Notes: a model not told the origin generated them from the sequence alone. A DNA stretch of 64,000 nt from Candidatus Bilamarchaeum dharawalense (GCA_902386555.1 CABMJJ010000011.1:32319-96318), one strand, 5' to 3'. Positions 1-7,900 are shown, counted from the first letter of the stretch. A program made the numbers and translations.

Positions 1-1
1 T

Positions 2-520
2 GCCAAATTCAGTGGCAGTGTAAGTTATGAACCACTTCATGGCCCCTGTCAATTGGATGTTTATGTTCCAACAACAGTAGCAGGAAAACGTGGAATGTAC
101 ATTGAAGGATTGTTTATACCCATGGAAAGAATACATAAGATAAGACTGGAACAATTTGGAATTGATGTTTTGGATCCAGTGAGCTATGTAACAATGAAGA
201 CCTATGCTGGCAGACCGCAGGATGTTGTTGATATTATCGAAACCCTGGGTGCAGTACACGTTCTCAATGGAAGAGGAGTGGAGATAGGGAACGTACGGGA
301 GATAATAGGTAGATTGGAATATAGAGAAAAGGTTAGCCTTCTAGCCCAATTGGAGGGACTACGAGAAGCAGGTTTTGAAACCAGCATACCAGTGGATATT
401 GCAAAACAGGTTTTTGCAGACGCATATAGAGAATTGTCAAGACAGGTGGATCCAAAAGACCGACCAAAAACAGGTGGCCGACCAGAGCAGGTAGTTGTAC
501 GTACGGGCTATCCTAACTAA
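2..520 (+). CDS. 5'-truncated gene, nucleotidyltransferase-like C-terminal region
   Basis: The reading frame is open from the left edge, so the gene starts outside the window. The TTG at 53 is an internal codon rather than a convincing start. The segment around LDPVSYVTMKTYAGRPQDV resembles the conserved tail of minimal nucleotidyltransferase-like proteins, where a Lys and an AxRxxD motif precede a helix. This match is from memory and is weak. The last 30 residues are Pro/Arg-rich and probably disordered. The 3' end overlaps the convergent gene ending at 513 by 8 nt. Function is not established. Confidence 0.6.
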   Translation, partial: AKFSGSVSYEPLHGPCQLDVYVPTTVAGKRGMYIEGLFIPMERIHKIRLEQFGIDVLDPVSYVTMKTYAGRPQDVVDIIETLGAVHVLNGRGVEIGNVREIIGRLEYREKVSLLAQLEGLREAGFETSIPVDIAKQVFADAYRELSRQVDPKDRPKTGGRPEQVVVRTGYPN

Positions 521-1130
521 TTTCACGAACTTGGCCCAACGCATTTCTAAAATCAGGATGGCTGGTAAATTCATTTAAATTTGCCAGAATAGCTGGAACA
601 GTAGTTGGATAGGATTGTGCAAATTGTAGAAGAGAATCTAGATGGGGTTTTGGAAACATAACATCCATTCGCACCAGATTAAGTAAAAGATCTAAACAAC
701 TTTCATCACCAATACGTGAAATGGCAGTGGATATGGCAAATCTAACAGGTCTAGAAGTTCCATATTTTTCAAGAGCTTTTTGAAGCAGAGGAACCCCTTC
801 AGGTTCGCCATAATCCTGAACAATGGTAACAAAATTACGAACCACCCTGCTTCTTCTTGCAGAATTGGCAAATGCTTCTTTTGCATGTTCAAAAACAAAA
901 TTACATTTACGCAAAACAACCATATCAAGATCGCCGGTTCTCATGTCCAAACGCACTTCAGCTTCTGCAATAATTGCCCTGTCTTTTTCAGGTATTCTTG
1001 CTACCAACGGTTTGACAAGCATGGGCGGCTCAATCTCAGGCCTCTCCGATCTACCAATTCTTCTGGCTGCGGTTATATGAATTATTCTGGGGGAAGTGTG
1101 ATCACAAGGTCCTGGTTGTCTTGCTGACAT
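513..1130 (-). CDS. Helical, HEAT-like repeat protein of unknown function
   Basis: This 205-residue soluble protein is not recognised as a named family. Residues from about 75 onward alternate helices with leucine and alanine spacing (GVPLLQKALEKYG, ESCLDLLLNLVRM), like HEAT or armadillo repeats that bind proteins. The N-terminal 45 residues are basic and probably flexible. There is no signal peptide or membrane segment. It sits at the head of a run of unrecognised minus-strand genes (513-2989) in separate transcripts. An AT-rich region with TATA-like sequence precedes the start at 1130. Confidence 0.6.
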   Translation of the reverse strand: MSARQPGPCDHTSPRIIHITAARRIGRSERPEIEPPMLVKPLVARIPEKDRAIIAEAEVRLDMRTGDLDMVVLRKCNFVFEHAKEAFANSARRSRVVRNFVTIVQDYGEPEGVPLLQKALEKYGTSRPVRFAISTAISRIGDESCLDLLLNLVRMDVMFPKPHLDSLLQFAQSYPTTVPAILANLNEFTSHPDFRNALGQVREIS

Positions 1131-1201
1131 ATAAAAGAGATATAATTAGTATATTTTATAAATACACATGAATCTATGAATAACCACATTTACCAAACAG
1201 A

Positions 1202-1768
1202 TTATTCTTTGAGAGAATCTGGATTAACCAGTGGTTTGCAAACAACAGTTCCTGAAGGATTCAAACGCGATAGATAAATCTCTCTGGAGCTTTTTTTGAT
1301 ATCAACCACGGCAACAAAAAAACCACCTGGATAGGCAGGGGAAGTGGGCAATGTTGCAAAATCTTCCAATTTCCAGCAAATTCTTTCCAAAGATGCAGAC
1401 GTGGTTTTTTTACCTTCTAGCACAGAATCTGCAGCCAGATGTACTCTGGGACTCCATCGCTCTTTTAATTTTGAAAATAAATCACGTGAGATCACATAGA
1501 CCTGGGTTGGTCTTGGCCAGTTACGAAGAGAAAACACCAGGGAATCAGGTGGGATTGTGAGTTGGCTTACAAAAGAATCAACAGATGCATTGGCATCTTG
1601 AGGAAAGGCTAATGATAGGGAAGAGACCAGAAGCTCCCTGGCCTTGGCTTCAGAAGTATGATATTCGGCAACGGCCTGTGGCATTGGTCCAGACTTGGGA
1701 AATGCACCTCGCCTGAGTTCAGTTGGAGTTGAACCAGTTCTGGCTTGGTTTTGTGATGCCATAAGCAT
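1202..1768 (-). CDS. Hypothetical protein
   Basis: This 188-residue protein has no recognised domain. The N-terminal 40 residues are low-complexity and polar. The rest looks like a mixed alpha/beta fold with a C-terminal beta segment (REIYLSRLNPSGTV). A similar short string (RTFIARLNPDGSL) occurs in the hypothetical protein at 54881-55396, which may reflect a shared small beta domain or chance. A second Met two codons in (MASQNQ) is an alternative start. No membrane segment is visible. Confidence 0.55.
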   Translation of the reverse strand: MLMASQNQARTGSTPTELRRGAFPKSGPMPQAVAEYHTSEAKARELLVSSLSLAFPQDANASVDSFVSQLTIPPDSLVFSLRNWPRPTQVYVISRDLFSKLKERWSPRVHLAADSVLEGKKTTSASLERICWKLEDFATLPTSPAYPGGFFVAVVDIKKSSREIYLSRLNPSGTVVCKPLVNPDSLKE

Positions 1769-1822
1769 AAATTTGAGAGCTAGGATTTATAAAAGTGAGA
1801 ATGAACTTGAAAATATAAGAAA

Positions 1823-2338
1823 TTAGGATATCTCATCGATCTTTTGTGCAAGTTTGGATTTGTACAGTCGCATTACATCCTCAAGAGGAGCAGAGGGTAA
1901 CCCACACAGATCGGAACAGGCAACCAACAGGGGTTCAAGATCAATATAGTTTGATAAAATCTCATCAGTTGATTTGGAATAATAATCTTTACCAAGCATT
2001 TCGCAAACTTGCTTTCGCAAAGTTAAAAACAATGAATGCAAACCAGAACGATTCACGATCAGGACTTTGGAGTTGATGGAATTGGTTCTATCAAGAAGAA
2101 ACATGGCAAGACAAAGTTTAGCAGTGGTGCTTTCCAATTCCTTAAGATCAGATTTGGAAAACAGAATAATTTGTTTTTCCAACAAGGCCTGGGCATCGCT
2201 TAGAAGAGTGGATTTTTGGTCTTTGATAGAATCAGGTATGGGATTTGCATTCATGGAACCCAATTGGGTGTAGGTTTCTATCTGATCTCGCCTGTTTTTT
2301 GATGAAACACGCAAAATTTCTTCTGGATTATCAGGCAT
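1823..2338 (-). CDS. Hypothetical helical protein, paralogue of the next gene
   Basis: This 171-residue, mostly helical protein matches no family I know. Its C-terminal 95 residues align with those of the neighbour at 2381-2989. Shared positions are an LxLAMxxLD string, a YxxKSxxxIxxxYxDxEPxxxAC string and an ending in EEIDxI or QKIDEI. The pair therefore arose by tandem duplication. No catalytic motif, signal peptide or membrane helix is visible. Confidence 0.6.
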   Translation of the reverse strand: MPDNPEEILRVSSKNRRDQIETYTQLGSMNANPIPDSIKDQKSTLLSDAQALLEKQIILFSKSDLKELESTTAKLCLAMFLLDRTNSINSKVLIVNRSGLHSLFLTLRKQVCEMLGKDYYSKSTDEILSNYIDLEPLLVACSDLCGLPSAPLEDVMRLYKSKLAQKIDEIS

Positions 2339-2380
2339 GTAGAATTAAACACGTTAGGTGAATAAAAATGTTCTGGAAAA

Positions 2381-2989
2381 TCAGGAACGCGGTAAAATTG
2401 CGTCTATTTCCTCTGCAACAATCATCTTGTACTCCCTTACAGCCTGTTCAAGAGTTTTTAGTTTTACTGAACAAGCAGTCGCACACGCAAGTATTATTGG
2501 TTCTGCATCAAGATAATCTCTAATGATCTGCTCATTACTTTTAGTAAAATAGGTTGGATCAAGAATTCTTTGAATTGCCTGCGAGGCAGATTGAAATAGG
2601 GCAGACATGGCCGGAGTGTTTGTTTGTGCAGTCCTAGCCTGCATAGCTTCAACAACATCCAAAAAATACATTGCAAGGGAAAGACGGGCAATTCTTAGGG
2701 GAAAATCTTTTGGAACTTGATCTGTGTTAAATGATAATGCCAACGCACCGATCTCTTCGCTCATGGCAATTCGTACTGGTGCGAATACCCACATTCTTGT
2801 TGCAGTGGCAGTCCTCATTTCACGAGTAGCGGATAATTGATCACTGAGCACTGCAGCTCTAAAATCATCTGTAAAACCTTTTACCGCTGATTCATGTGCA
2901 CGAAGAACTCGTTGAACAGTACGCCTATCGTTCGGGACCACAATAATAGGATGTATAGAAATGTTAAAAAATGGTAGTATGCGGATCAA
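2381..2989 (-). CDS. Hypothetical helical protein, paralogue of the previous gene
   Basis: The open frame is 202 residues and is the upstream partner of the 1823-2338 paralogue. The first 17 residues are hydrophobic and have no counterpart in the paralogue. A TATA-like sequence near 2994-3003 lies too close to the ATG at 2989, so a GTG about 50 nt further in may be the real start. The conserved C-terminal half contains the LSLAMYFLD and YFTKSNEQIIRDYLDAEP strings shared with the neighbour. Function unknown. Confidence 0.55.
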   Translation of the reverse strand: MIRILPFFNISIHPIIVVPNDRRTVQRVLRAHESAVKGFTDDFRAAVLSDQLSATREMRTATATRMWVFAPVRIAMSEEIGALALSFNTDQVPKDFPLRIARLSLAMYFLDVVEAMQARTAQTNTPAMSALFQSASQAIQRILDPTYFTKSNEQIIRDYLDAEPIILACATACSVKLKTLEQAVREYKMIVAEEIDAILPRS

Positions 2990-3003
2990 AAATGTGTATA
3001 ATA

Positions 3004-3066
3004 GTGGAAGTTTTGGCTAATTTAGGAGTCATTACCAAAACAACCATAATCTGCCACTGATTCCAC
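3004..3066. repeat. Nested inverted repeat between divergent genes
   Basis: An inner stem pairs 3010-3016 and 3018-3021 with 3031-3041 (7 plus 4 bp with one bulged C and a 9-nt loop). An outer pair, GTGGAA at 3004-3009 and TTCCAC at 3061-3066, can close it. The element lies upstream of both the minus gene ending its start at 2989 and the plus transcript beginning near 3100. It could be an operator, a structured RNA or a barrier between transcripts. Confidence 0.4.
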
Positions 3067-3070
3067 AAGA

Positions 3071-3079
3071 TTTATATAT
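3071..3079 (+). promoter_or_regulatory. TATA box of a short transcript
   Basis: TTTATATAT is a good archaeal TATA element. It would start transcription near 3100, too far upstream to serve the gene at 3224. That gene has its own TATA at about 3195-3204. The short transcript is described in the next entry. Confidence 0.5.
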
Positions 3080-3104
3080 ATTACCAGTCTTAAAAATTAT
3101 AGTT

Positions 3105-3170
3105 ATGCTCGTTTTGAGTGCATGGGAGGATAACTGGTCGCCTTGCCAGCGCAGCGATGCGCTGGCCTAA
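3105..3170 (+). other. Possible small RNA or leaderless 21-residue peptide
   Basis: The ATG at 3105 lies about 28 nt after a TATA box, the position of a leaderless start, and opens a 21-codon frame ending in TAA at 3170. The same segment holds a perfect 9-bp hairpin, GCCAGCGCA at 3145-3153 and TGCGCTGGC at 3158-3166, closed by a GCGA loop of the GNRA class and followed by a short T run. The strong GC stem in an AT-rich intergenic region favours a small structured RNA. The peptide (MLVLSAWEDNW start) has no recognised relatives. The remaining bases to 3223 hold only the promoter of the next gene. Confidence 0.35.
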
Positions 3171-3223
3171 TTTTCACTGGTCTTTAGCTTAGCTCTTATA
3201 AAATTTAGTTACCCTATAATCTA

Positions 3224-3598
3224 ATGGAAAAATTTATTCTTGCACTTCTTTGGGATGATGGAGATAGATGGGGGATCCAGTATTTCAAAGTAGATGCCAC
3301 GGATGTTGAAGATGCAAAGACAGTTGCTGCCCAGATCATTGTTTCCGAAGTTTACCGCTTCTATGATGTTGCGTATATCCTTTCAAAAGACAATGCATAC
3401 CTATTCTCAGGGTCCTATAGTGGACCCGAATTCAAAAAAAGAAAAGAAATTAGAATTTCAGAAAAGGAACAGATGGAATATCGCAAAAATATAGAAAAGC
3501 TGAAACAGGATAGAGAAAAAATAAAAAAACAGCTTGAAAAAAGATTGGGTAACGTATTTGATGAAAAAAATTACATTGGACCGGTTTTGAGTGATTAA
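3224..3598 (+). CDS. Hypothetical protein with C-terminal coiled coil
   Basis: This 124-residue protein has an alpha/beta N-terminal half (residues 1-75) and a strongly charged helical segment (about 78-110, rich in Lys and Glu) that should form a coiled coil. The TATA-like CTTATAAAATTT at about 3195-3206 lies 20-25 nt before the ATG, so the mRNA is probably leaderless. The stop codon directly abuts the start of the cupin gene, which suggests a two-gene or longer operon with it and RtcA. No function can be assigned. Confidence 0.65.
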   Translation: MEKFILALLWDDGDRWGIQYFKVDATDVEDAKTVAAQIIVSEVYRFYDVAYILSKDNAYLFSGSYSGPEFKKRKEIRISEKEQMEYRKNIEKLKQDREKIKKQLEKRLGNVFDEKNYIGPVLSD

Positions 3599-3964
3599 AT
3601 GAAATATAAAACTAGCCTAGGTGAGTGCGTTGAATTTATTGCAGGGGATAGTTCACGCCTTAGAGAGATATTACACCCTGCTAAACAGAAGATTAAACTG
3701 AGGTATTCTCTAGCCCATTTCAGAGTAGCCCCAGGACAAAAAACAGCAAAGCATGCATTGAAAACAAGCGAAGTTTATTTCCTACTCTCGGGTAGAGGAA
3801 AAATGCACATTAGCAATGAGGAATTCGAAGTGGAAGCCAATGATACGATTTACATTCCTCCCGGAGAAGTTCAGTATATTGAAAATGTTTCTAAAGAAGA
3901 ACTGGTAGCATTATGCATAGTTGATCCGGCCTGGAAAAAAGAGGATGAAATTATTTACGAATAG
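3599..3964 (+). CDS. Cupin-domain protein
   Basis: This 121-residue protein is a single cupin barrel. The first cupin motif is recognisable around residues 43-68 (PGQKTAKH, then SEVYFLLSGRGKM). The second is around 83-98 (NDTIYIPPGEVQYIEN). The usual second His of motif 1 and the His of motif 2 are missing, so metal binding may be altered or absent. The start codon directly follows the upstream stop. Cupins of this size act as small-molecule isomerases, epimerases or sensors, and the substrate cannot be inferred. It probably shares a transcript with rtcA. Confidence 0.75.
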   Translation: MKYKTSLGECVEFIAGDSSRLREILHPAKQKIKLRYSLAHFRVAPGQKTAKHALKTSEVYFLLSGRGKMHISNEEFEVEANDTIYIPPGEVQYIENVSKEELVALCIVDPAWKKEDEIIYE

Positions 3965-3980
3965 CAAGAGGAAAGTTCAA

Positions 3981-4940
3981 ATGATTGAAATAGATGGCAG
4001 CTTCGGTGAATCTGGTGGTCAAATTATTAGAACATCCATGACACTCTCAGCCATAACAAAAAAACCAGTTAGAATTTTCAACATTAGAGCTGGACGATCA
4101 AATCCTGGACTCCAAATGCAGCATCTTACTGCAGTACGGGCAGTGAGAAATATCTGTCGTGGCAGTTTGGAGGGAGCAGAACTCGAAAGTAGAGAATTGA
4201 TTTTCCACCCAGGTGAAATTGTTGGAGGGCGATATGAATTTGATATCGGTACTGCAGGCTCAGTTACTCTGGTTGCCCAAACACTTATCCCGATTCTCCT
4301 AAATACCAGCAAGGAAAGCGAAATGAAAATAATCGGCGGAACCCATGTTTTGAAATCACCAGGATATGATTATTTTGAAAAAGTCTTTGTCCCGGCCATA
4401 GCCAAATTTGGAGCCATTGTTGAAACAAAAATGCTTAAACCAGGATATTTTCCAAAAGGAGGCGGGATAATAGATGTGAAGGTTGCACCGACAAAATTGC
4501 ACGGGTGTAGTTCCTGGCAACAGAGCAATGAGACATTTGTTATGCTGCGCCTTTCAGATTTACCACTTCCCATTGCAATCAGAGAGAAGAAGATATTTGT
4601 CCAGAATGAAATTGAAAAAATATTTATTCGCCAGGACCAGGCCTACTCTCCTGGAAATGCAGTTACTGCCTGGCGAGGATATAGGGGGGCCTATGTGGCC
4701 GGGGAAAGGGGAAAACGAGCAGAGGTAGTTGCCCAGGAAGTATTGGATATGTTAAACTCGGAAAAAGATGATGTGGATCTTCATCTTGCTGACCAACTTC
4801 TTATTTATGCAGCATTGGCAGAAGGACAAACAGCATATAAAACAAGTAAGATAAGCGACCATCTCAGGACAAATGCTGCCATAATCACAAAATTTATTGA
4901 GAGGGAAATAAAAATTAAAGATAATGAAATTATTTGCTAA
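3981..4940 (+). CDS. rtcA: RNA 3'-terminal phosphate cyclase
   Basis: RtcA converts RNA 3'-phosphates to 2',3'-cyclic phosphates using ATP through a covalent AMP-histidine. The family N-terminus EIDGSFGESGGQIIRTS and the C-terminal HLADQLLIYAALAEG, which holds the catalytic His, are both present, and the length (319 residues) is normal. The frame is open upstream to 3921, but the ATG at 3981 starts exactly at the conserved N-terminus and has GAGGAAAG upstream. The gene follows the cupin gene closely and overlaps the convergent gene at 4930 by 11 nt. Confidence 0.93.
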   Translation: MIEIDGSFGESGGQIIRTSMTLSAITKKPVRIFNIRAGRSNPGLQMQHLTAVRAVRNICRGSLEGAELESRELIFHPGEIVGGRYEFDIGTAGSVTLVAQTLIPILLNTSKESEMKIIGGTHVLKSPGYDYFEKVFVPAIAKFGAIVETKMLKPGYFPKGGGIIDVKVAPTKLHGCSSWQQSNETFVMLRLSDLPLPIAIREKKIFVQNEIEKIFIRQDQAYSPGNAVTAWRGYRGAYVAGERGKRAEVVAQEVLDMLNSEKDDVDLHLADQLLIYAALAEGQTAYKTSKISDHLRTNAAIITKFIEREIKIKDNEIIC

Positions 4941-5499
4941 TCGGAGTTACATCTAGGATGGTTCCATTTCGGTGGATATCCACTACATAGGAATAGGTTG
5001 CTGTTTGGGAATCCCAGGATACTTCCCAGGAATCGGATTTTTCTTTAACAGTGGGCATTGCATTGGTATTACTGAGAATATAGTTGCTAATGTCTCCAGT
5101 TCCAGGAAGTGTGTGCGAAGCGATTATTGCCTCTTCTGGAAATGCAATGGTGCAAAGCCCAACAACACAAACCACACAATTACTTGTAATAACTTCTGGT
5201 GTTTGTGGTACAAAATTCTGGGCAGGGTAGTTATAGAATATGTGGGTACGCTCAGGACAGGGAGTATCAGCTCCGAGAGTAACCTTGGCCTTGACTTCAA
5301 GATATTTGCCCGACTCCATGGGTGTCATGGTCATTATGTCTATGTCTGCAGTTGGATATTTAGATCGAAGATCTTCTCGAACAAACTTACTTGCATCTGA
5401 TTCAAATACACCAACTTGAAAAAATTCAACTAATTTTACAAGTACAGCAATAATAAGCAGAAGAAAGATAATCAATAGAACTTCGCGTCGAATCTCCAT
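4930..5499 (-). CDS. Membrane-anchored hypothetical protein
   Basis: This 189-residue protein has one N-terminal transmembrane helix (about residues 7-27) preceded by a basic stretch, which would leave a soluble domain of about 160 residues on the outer face. That domain has four cysteines, including CVVCVVGLC, so disulphides or metal binding are possible. It matches no family I recognise. It converges with rtcA and is followed upstream on the same strand by the NAC gene. Confidence 0.65.
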   Translation of the reverse strand: MEIRREVLLIIFLLLIIAVLVKLVEFFQVGVFESDASKFVREDLRSKYPTADIDIMTMTPMESGKYLEVKAKVTLGADTPCPERTHIFYNYPAQNFVPQTPEVITSNCVVCVVGLCTIAFPEEAIIASHTLPGTGDISNYILSNTNAMPTVKEKSDSWEVSWDSQTATYSYVVDIHRNGTILDVTPISK

Positions 5500-5523
5500 A
5501 AGATCCTAACCCACCTAAGATTT

Positions 5524-5877
5524 TTATTCCTTGCCTAGTGAAAGAATTGCTTCAGCAATGTCTCCCTTGGATTTTTCAAGTGCATCCTTCGCAGCATCTT
5601 CGGAACAACCCGTTTGTTCCATGACCATTTTGATGTCATCACTGCTGGTCTTTTCCTCAGTTCTGACTGTGCCACTTATTTGAAAGGATTTTTGCCCTTG
5701 CATGGTAATTTGCACAACCTGTGGGTTCTCGATTATGATTGCACCAGAAGAAGTTTCGATGGTAACTTTTGATGATTGAATATCTTCGCTCTTGATGCCC
5801 ATCTGCTTCATCATGGCTTGCATCTTTTTTGGATCCAGTCCGCCAGGCATCATATCAAAACCCGCCCCCATAATCAC
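5524..5877 (-). CDS. nac: Nascent polypeptide-associated complex protein
   Basis: Archaeal NAC forms a homodimer at the ribosomal tunnel exit and shields nascent chains. The 117-residue protein shows the NAC beta-barrel region (about residues 38-75, with TIETSSGAIIIENPQVV and KSFQISG) and a C-terminal UBA domain (about 80-117, DIKMVMEQTGCSEDAAKDAL). The Met-Gly-rich start MMPGGLDPKKMQAMMKQMG is typical. The first ten codons are less certain, since an internal Met could be the start. It lies downstream of the eS1 gene in the same direction. Confidence 0.93.
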   Translation of the reverse strand: MIMGAGFDMMPGGLDPKKMQAMMKQMGIKSEDIQSSKVTIETSSGAIIIENPQVVQITMQGQKSFQISGTVRTEEKTSSDDIKMVMEQTGCSEDAAKDALEKSKGDIAEAILSLGKE

Positions 5878-5920
5878 AATGGAGTTGTGTACCCCATCGC
5901 GCGTTACAAAAAGTTTTAGG

Positions 5921-5941
5921 GCGCCTTTTACTAAAAGGCGC
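5921..5941. terminator. Perfect hairpin after eS1 gene
   Basis: GCGCCTTTT at 5921-5929 and AAAAGGCGC at 5933-5941 form a 9-bp stem with an ACT loop. On the minus strand the stem begins at the stop codon of the eS1 gene. It is a likely terminator or RNA 3'-end processing signal. The core CCTTTTACTAAAAGG also occurs at 28666-28682 with longer T/A arms and at 63843-63857. Confidence 0.55.
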
Positions 5942-6537
5942 TACTTGAAGATTTCGCCTCGTTCTGATTTGCGAACTTCAACTCTTTTCATTTTAGTTAT
6001 TTGTTTGAGTCGGTTGAATATCTTCGAGGATAATCTTCCATAGATAACATCCTGGATAATTTCATCGAAATTTTTCTCAGCAACTGCACCCTTACATTCG
6101 TCCACAATTAGAGTTCTTAGATTTCTTTTTGTGTTTTCACTTACGCGTGCACCAGTTACTGCGATGATCTTTAATCGTAATTGTTCGTTATCCTTGGTTT
6201 TCTCATCAACAACCTGGTGGATAAGAGACTTACCTCGCCTGGCAAAAGTTCTGATGAATGAGGGTAAAATTTCATGACCAAGCAATGTGGTGTTTGCATC
6301 ATTGCCAGTAACATCTTTGATTCTGAATCGTAGGGCAGTGAACATTGCCATCTGAGACCCTCCGCCAGTCATACCAAGTTCCATCAAACTTGCTTTCACC
6401 ACACGGTTAACAAGTAGGTTTTCCTCAGCTGCAACTACTTCGCAGATTTCTCGCGATTCGAACATTGCCGGAGCTTTTACAGAATACCATTTTTTTGCTT
6501 TCCATTTATCAACAACTTTAACTTTTTTACCTGCCAC
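5941..6537 (-). CDS. rps3ae: Ribosomal protein eS1 (S3Ae)
   Basis: eS1 is a small-subunit protein near the mRNA exit, found in archaea and eukaryotes. The 198-residue protein carries the family signatures DKWKAKKWYSVKAPAMF at the N-terminus and LRFRIKDVTGNDANTTLLGHE centrally. It lies 12 nt downstream of the uS15 gene on the same strand and is probably co-transcribed with it. The hairpin at its stop codon would separate it from nac. Confidence 0.96.
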   Translation of the reverse strand: MAGKKVKVVDKWKAKKWYSVKAPAMFESREICEVVAAEENLLVNRVVKASLMELGMTGGGSQMAMFTALRFRIKDVTGNDANTTLLGHEILPSFIRTFARRGKSLIHQVVDEKTKDNEQLRLKIIAVTGARVSENTKRNLRTLIVDECKGAVAEKNFDEIIQDVIYGRLSSKIFNRLKQITKMKRVEVRKSERGEIFK

Positions 6538-6549
6538 TCAGAATCACCA

Positions 6550-7005
6550 TCACTTTACTAATAATGCTACTTTTTCACGGTCATATTTCCAACCACTTGG
6601 AAGCATGCCTTTGGATGAATAGTATTTAGCCAATCTGTGTATTTTTGACTCAACATGACCAAGTTTAACTGTATTGGCCGTGTCGTTTTTAGAGGCTTTG
6701 ATATGATTTGTCATGCGAACTGCTTTTTTGATTAAATTAAGAAGGTCATCTGGATATTCGCCGAGAGCATTTTCTTTCTTTAGGAATGCTTTAAGTGACA
6801 TGCCTAGAACACCACGCAGATTAGCAACAGAATGCTGATCACGTAGGATAATTCCAATTTTTGTTGGTGGAACCCCTTCCTTAGCCATCTTCAAAATATT
6901 TTCCTTAATCTCGGCTGGTTTAAGTGTTGACCAGGTTGGAGCTGCTTTGCTCTTTGGTCTTTTTGTACCAGCTTTTCCTTTCTTTTTTGAATGTAATCGA
7001 GCCAT
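6550..7005 (-). CDS. rps15: Ribosomal protein uS15
   Basis: This 151-residue protein has the archaeal/eukaryotic uS15 layout: a basic N-terminal extension (MARLHSKKKGKAGTKRP) followed by the conserved core with LAKEGVPPTKIGIILRDQ-like and HRLAKYYSSKGMLPSGWKY sequences at its end. It binds 16S rRNA in the central domain. It is flanked on the same strand by the pyrophosphatase gene (18 nt upstream) and the eS1 gene (12 nt downstream), which suggests one operon. Confidence 0.95.
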   Translation of the reverse strand: MARLHSKKKGKAGTKRPKSKAAPTWSTLKPAEIKENILKMAKEGVPPTKIGIILRDQHSVANLRGVLGMSLKAFLKKENALGEYPDDLLNLIKKAVRMTNHIKASKNDTANTVKLGHVESKIHRLAKYYSSKGMLPSGWKYDREKVALLVK

Positions 7006-7023
7006 TTTTTCACCGTTAAGAAT

Positions 7024-7593
7024 TCATCTTCTACTGGTTAGAGTTTTAGAGAATTCTAAAAGAGATTTATATCTATGTGATAGCTTGTTTTTTAAGGTTA
7101 TGCTTTCAGCGAACGTCTGATCATGGCCATCAGGTACGAATAGGGGGTCATAACCAAAACCCTCACTGCCACGTCCTTCAAGAGAAATCTGGCCTGAACA
7201 TTTACCGCTAAATGTCGATATGTGGGAGGTATCTCGCTTATAGGCGATATATGTTTCGAAATAGGCACTTCGGTTGTTCACACCCTGCATGAGTTTCAGA
7301 ATGCCCTCCAAACCGATTTTTTTAAGTGTCCAGGCTGAAAATGTTCCTGGAAAACCATTTAGAGAATCGATAAAAAGACCAGTATCCTCAACGAAGACAG
7401 GTTGTCTGCATTGTTTGAAGGCAGCAGTGGCTGCTTCACGGGCAATCTCTTCAAGACTATCAGATCGGATTTCACGATGAACAAATGGAAAATGTTTTAC
7501 GGTTATTCCAACAGTCCCAAGAACCTTCTTAGCTTCTTCAACTTTATGCTTATTGCTTGTGGCAAAATAAACTTCCAGTGAATCACCCTGCAC
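7024..7593 (-). CDS. rdgB: XTP/dITP pyrophosphatase (RdgB/HAM1 family)
   Basis: The enzyme hydrolyses non-canonical purine nucleotides (XTP, dITP) to monophosphates and pyrophosphate, cleaning the nucleotide pool. Family motifs are present: YFATSNKHKVEEAKKVL at the N-terminus, VEDTGLFIDSLNGFPGTFSAW centrally, and GSEGFGYDPLFVPDGHDQTFAE near the C-terminus. The length of 189 residues is normal. It leads into the uS15-eS1 genes on the same strand. Confidence 0.93.
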   Translation of the reverse strand: MQGDSLEVYFATSNKHKVEEAKKVLGTVGITVKHFPFVHREIRSDSLEEIAREAATAAFKQCRQPVFVEDTGLFIDSLNGFPGTFSAWTLKKIGLEGILKLMQGVNNRSAYFETYIAYKRDTSHISTFSGKCSGQISLEGRGSEGFGYDPLFVPDGHDQTFAESITLKNKLSHRYKSLLEFSKTLTSRR

Positions 7594-7633
7594 AGTAGAT
7601 TAGGAGTAAATGATTTATGTTCTTTTGCAGGAT

Positions 7634-7774
7634 TTACAATTTGCAATATTTATTATAAAATTCATCATCCTCATAGGTTACCATCCTGCAGTCCTTGCAT
7701 TTAAGTTTCCTCCCTCTATCATCCACCCCGTAGGGTTGATCATCTAAATAAAGCCAATTGTGTTGATCTCCCAT
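7634..7774 (-). CDS. Small 46-residue putative zinc-binding protein
   Basis: A short frame starts with ATG at 7774 and ends with TAA at 7634. The peptide begins MGDQHNWLYLDDQPYG and carries a CKDC motif at residues 26-29 plus a Cys at 44, so it may bind metal. Acidic and aromatic residues are frequent, as in a small folded protein. TTAAAATAAAG at about 7808-7818 on the minus strand could be its TATA box. It lies just upstream of rdgB. It was found by reading the intergenic gap and has no recognised family. Confidence 0.45.
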   Translation of the reverse strand: MGDQHNWLYLDDQPYGVDDRGRKLKCKDCRMVTYEDDEFYNKYCKL

Positions 7775-7832
7775 AACCCATCACCGGGTTTAGTGCTGCA
7801 GGACCTTTATTTTAATCTAACTCCGAATTTTC

Positions 7833-7887
7833 TGAGTAAATACTCAAAAATATGCTAGATTTTAAAAGATATTGGAGTAAATACTCC
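7833..7887 (+). promoter_or_regulatory. Two palindromic operators flanking the lrp promoter
   Basis: TGAGTAAATACTCA (7833-7846) and GGAGTAAATACTCC (7874-7887) share the core GAGTAAATACTC, an inverted repeat with 4-5 bp arms. Their centres are 41 bp apart, close to four helical turns, so both face the same side of DNA. The TATA-like TTTTAAAAG at about 7860-7868 lies between them, and the second site covers the expected transcription start. This is the layout expected for autorepression by the Lrp-type protein encoded at 7901. Confidence 0.65.
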
Positions 7888-7900
7888 ATAAATTGAGAAA

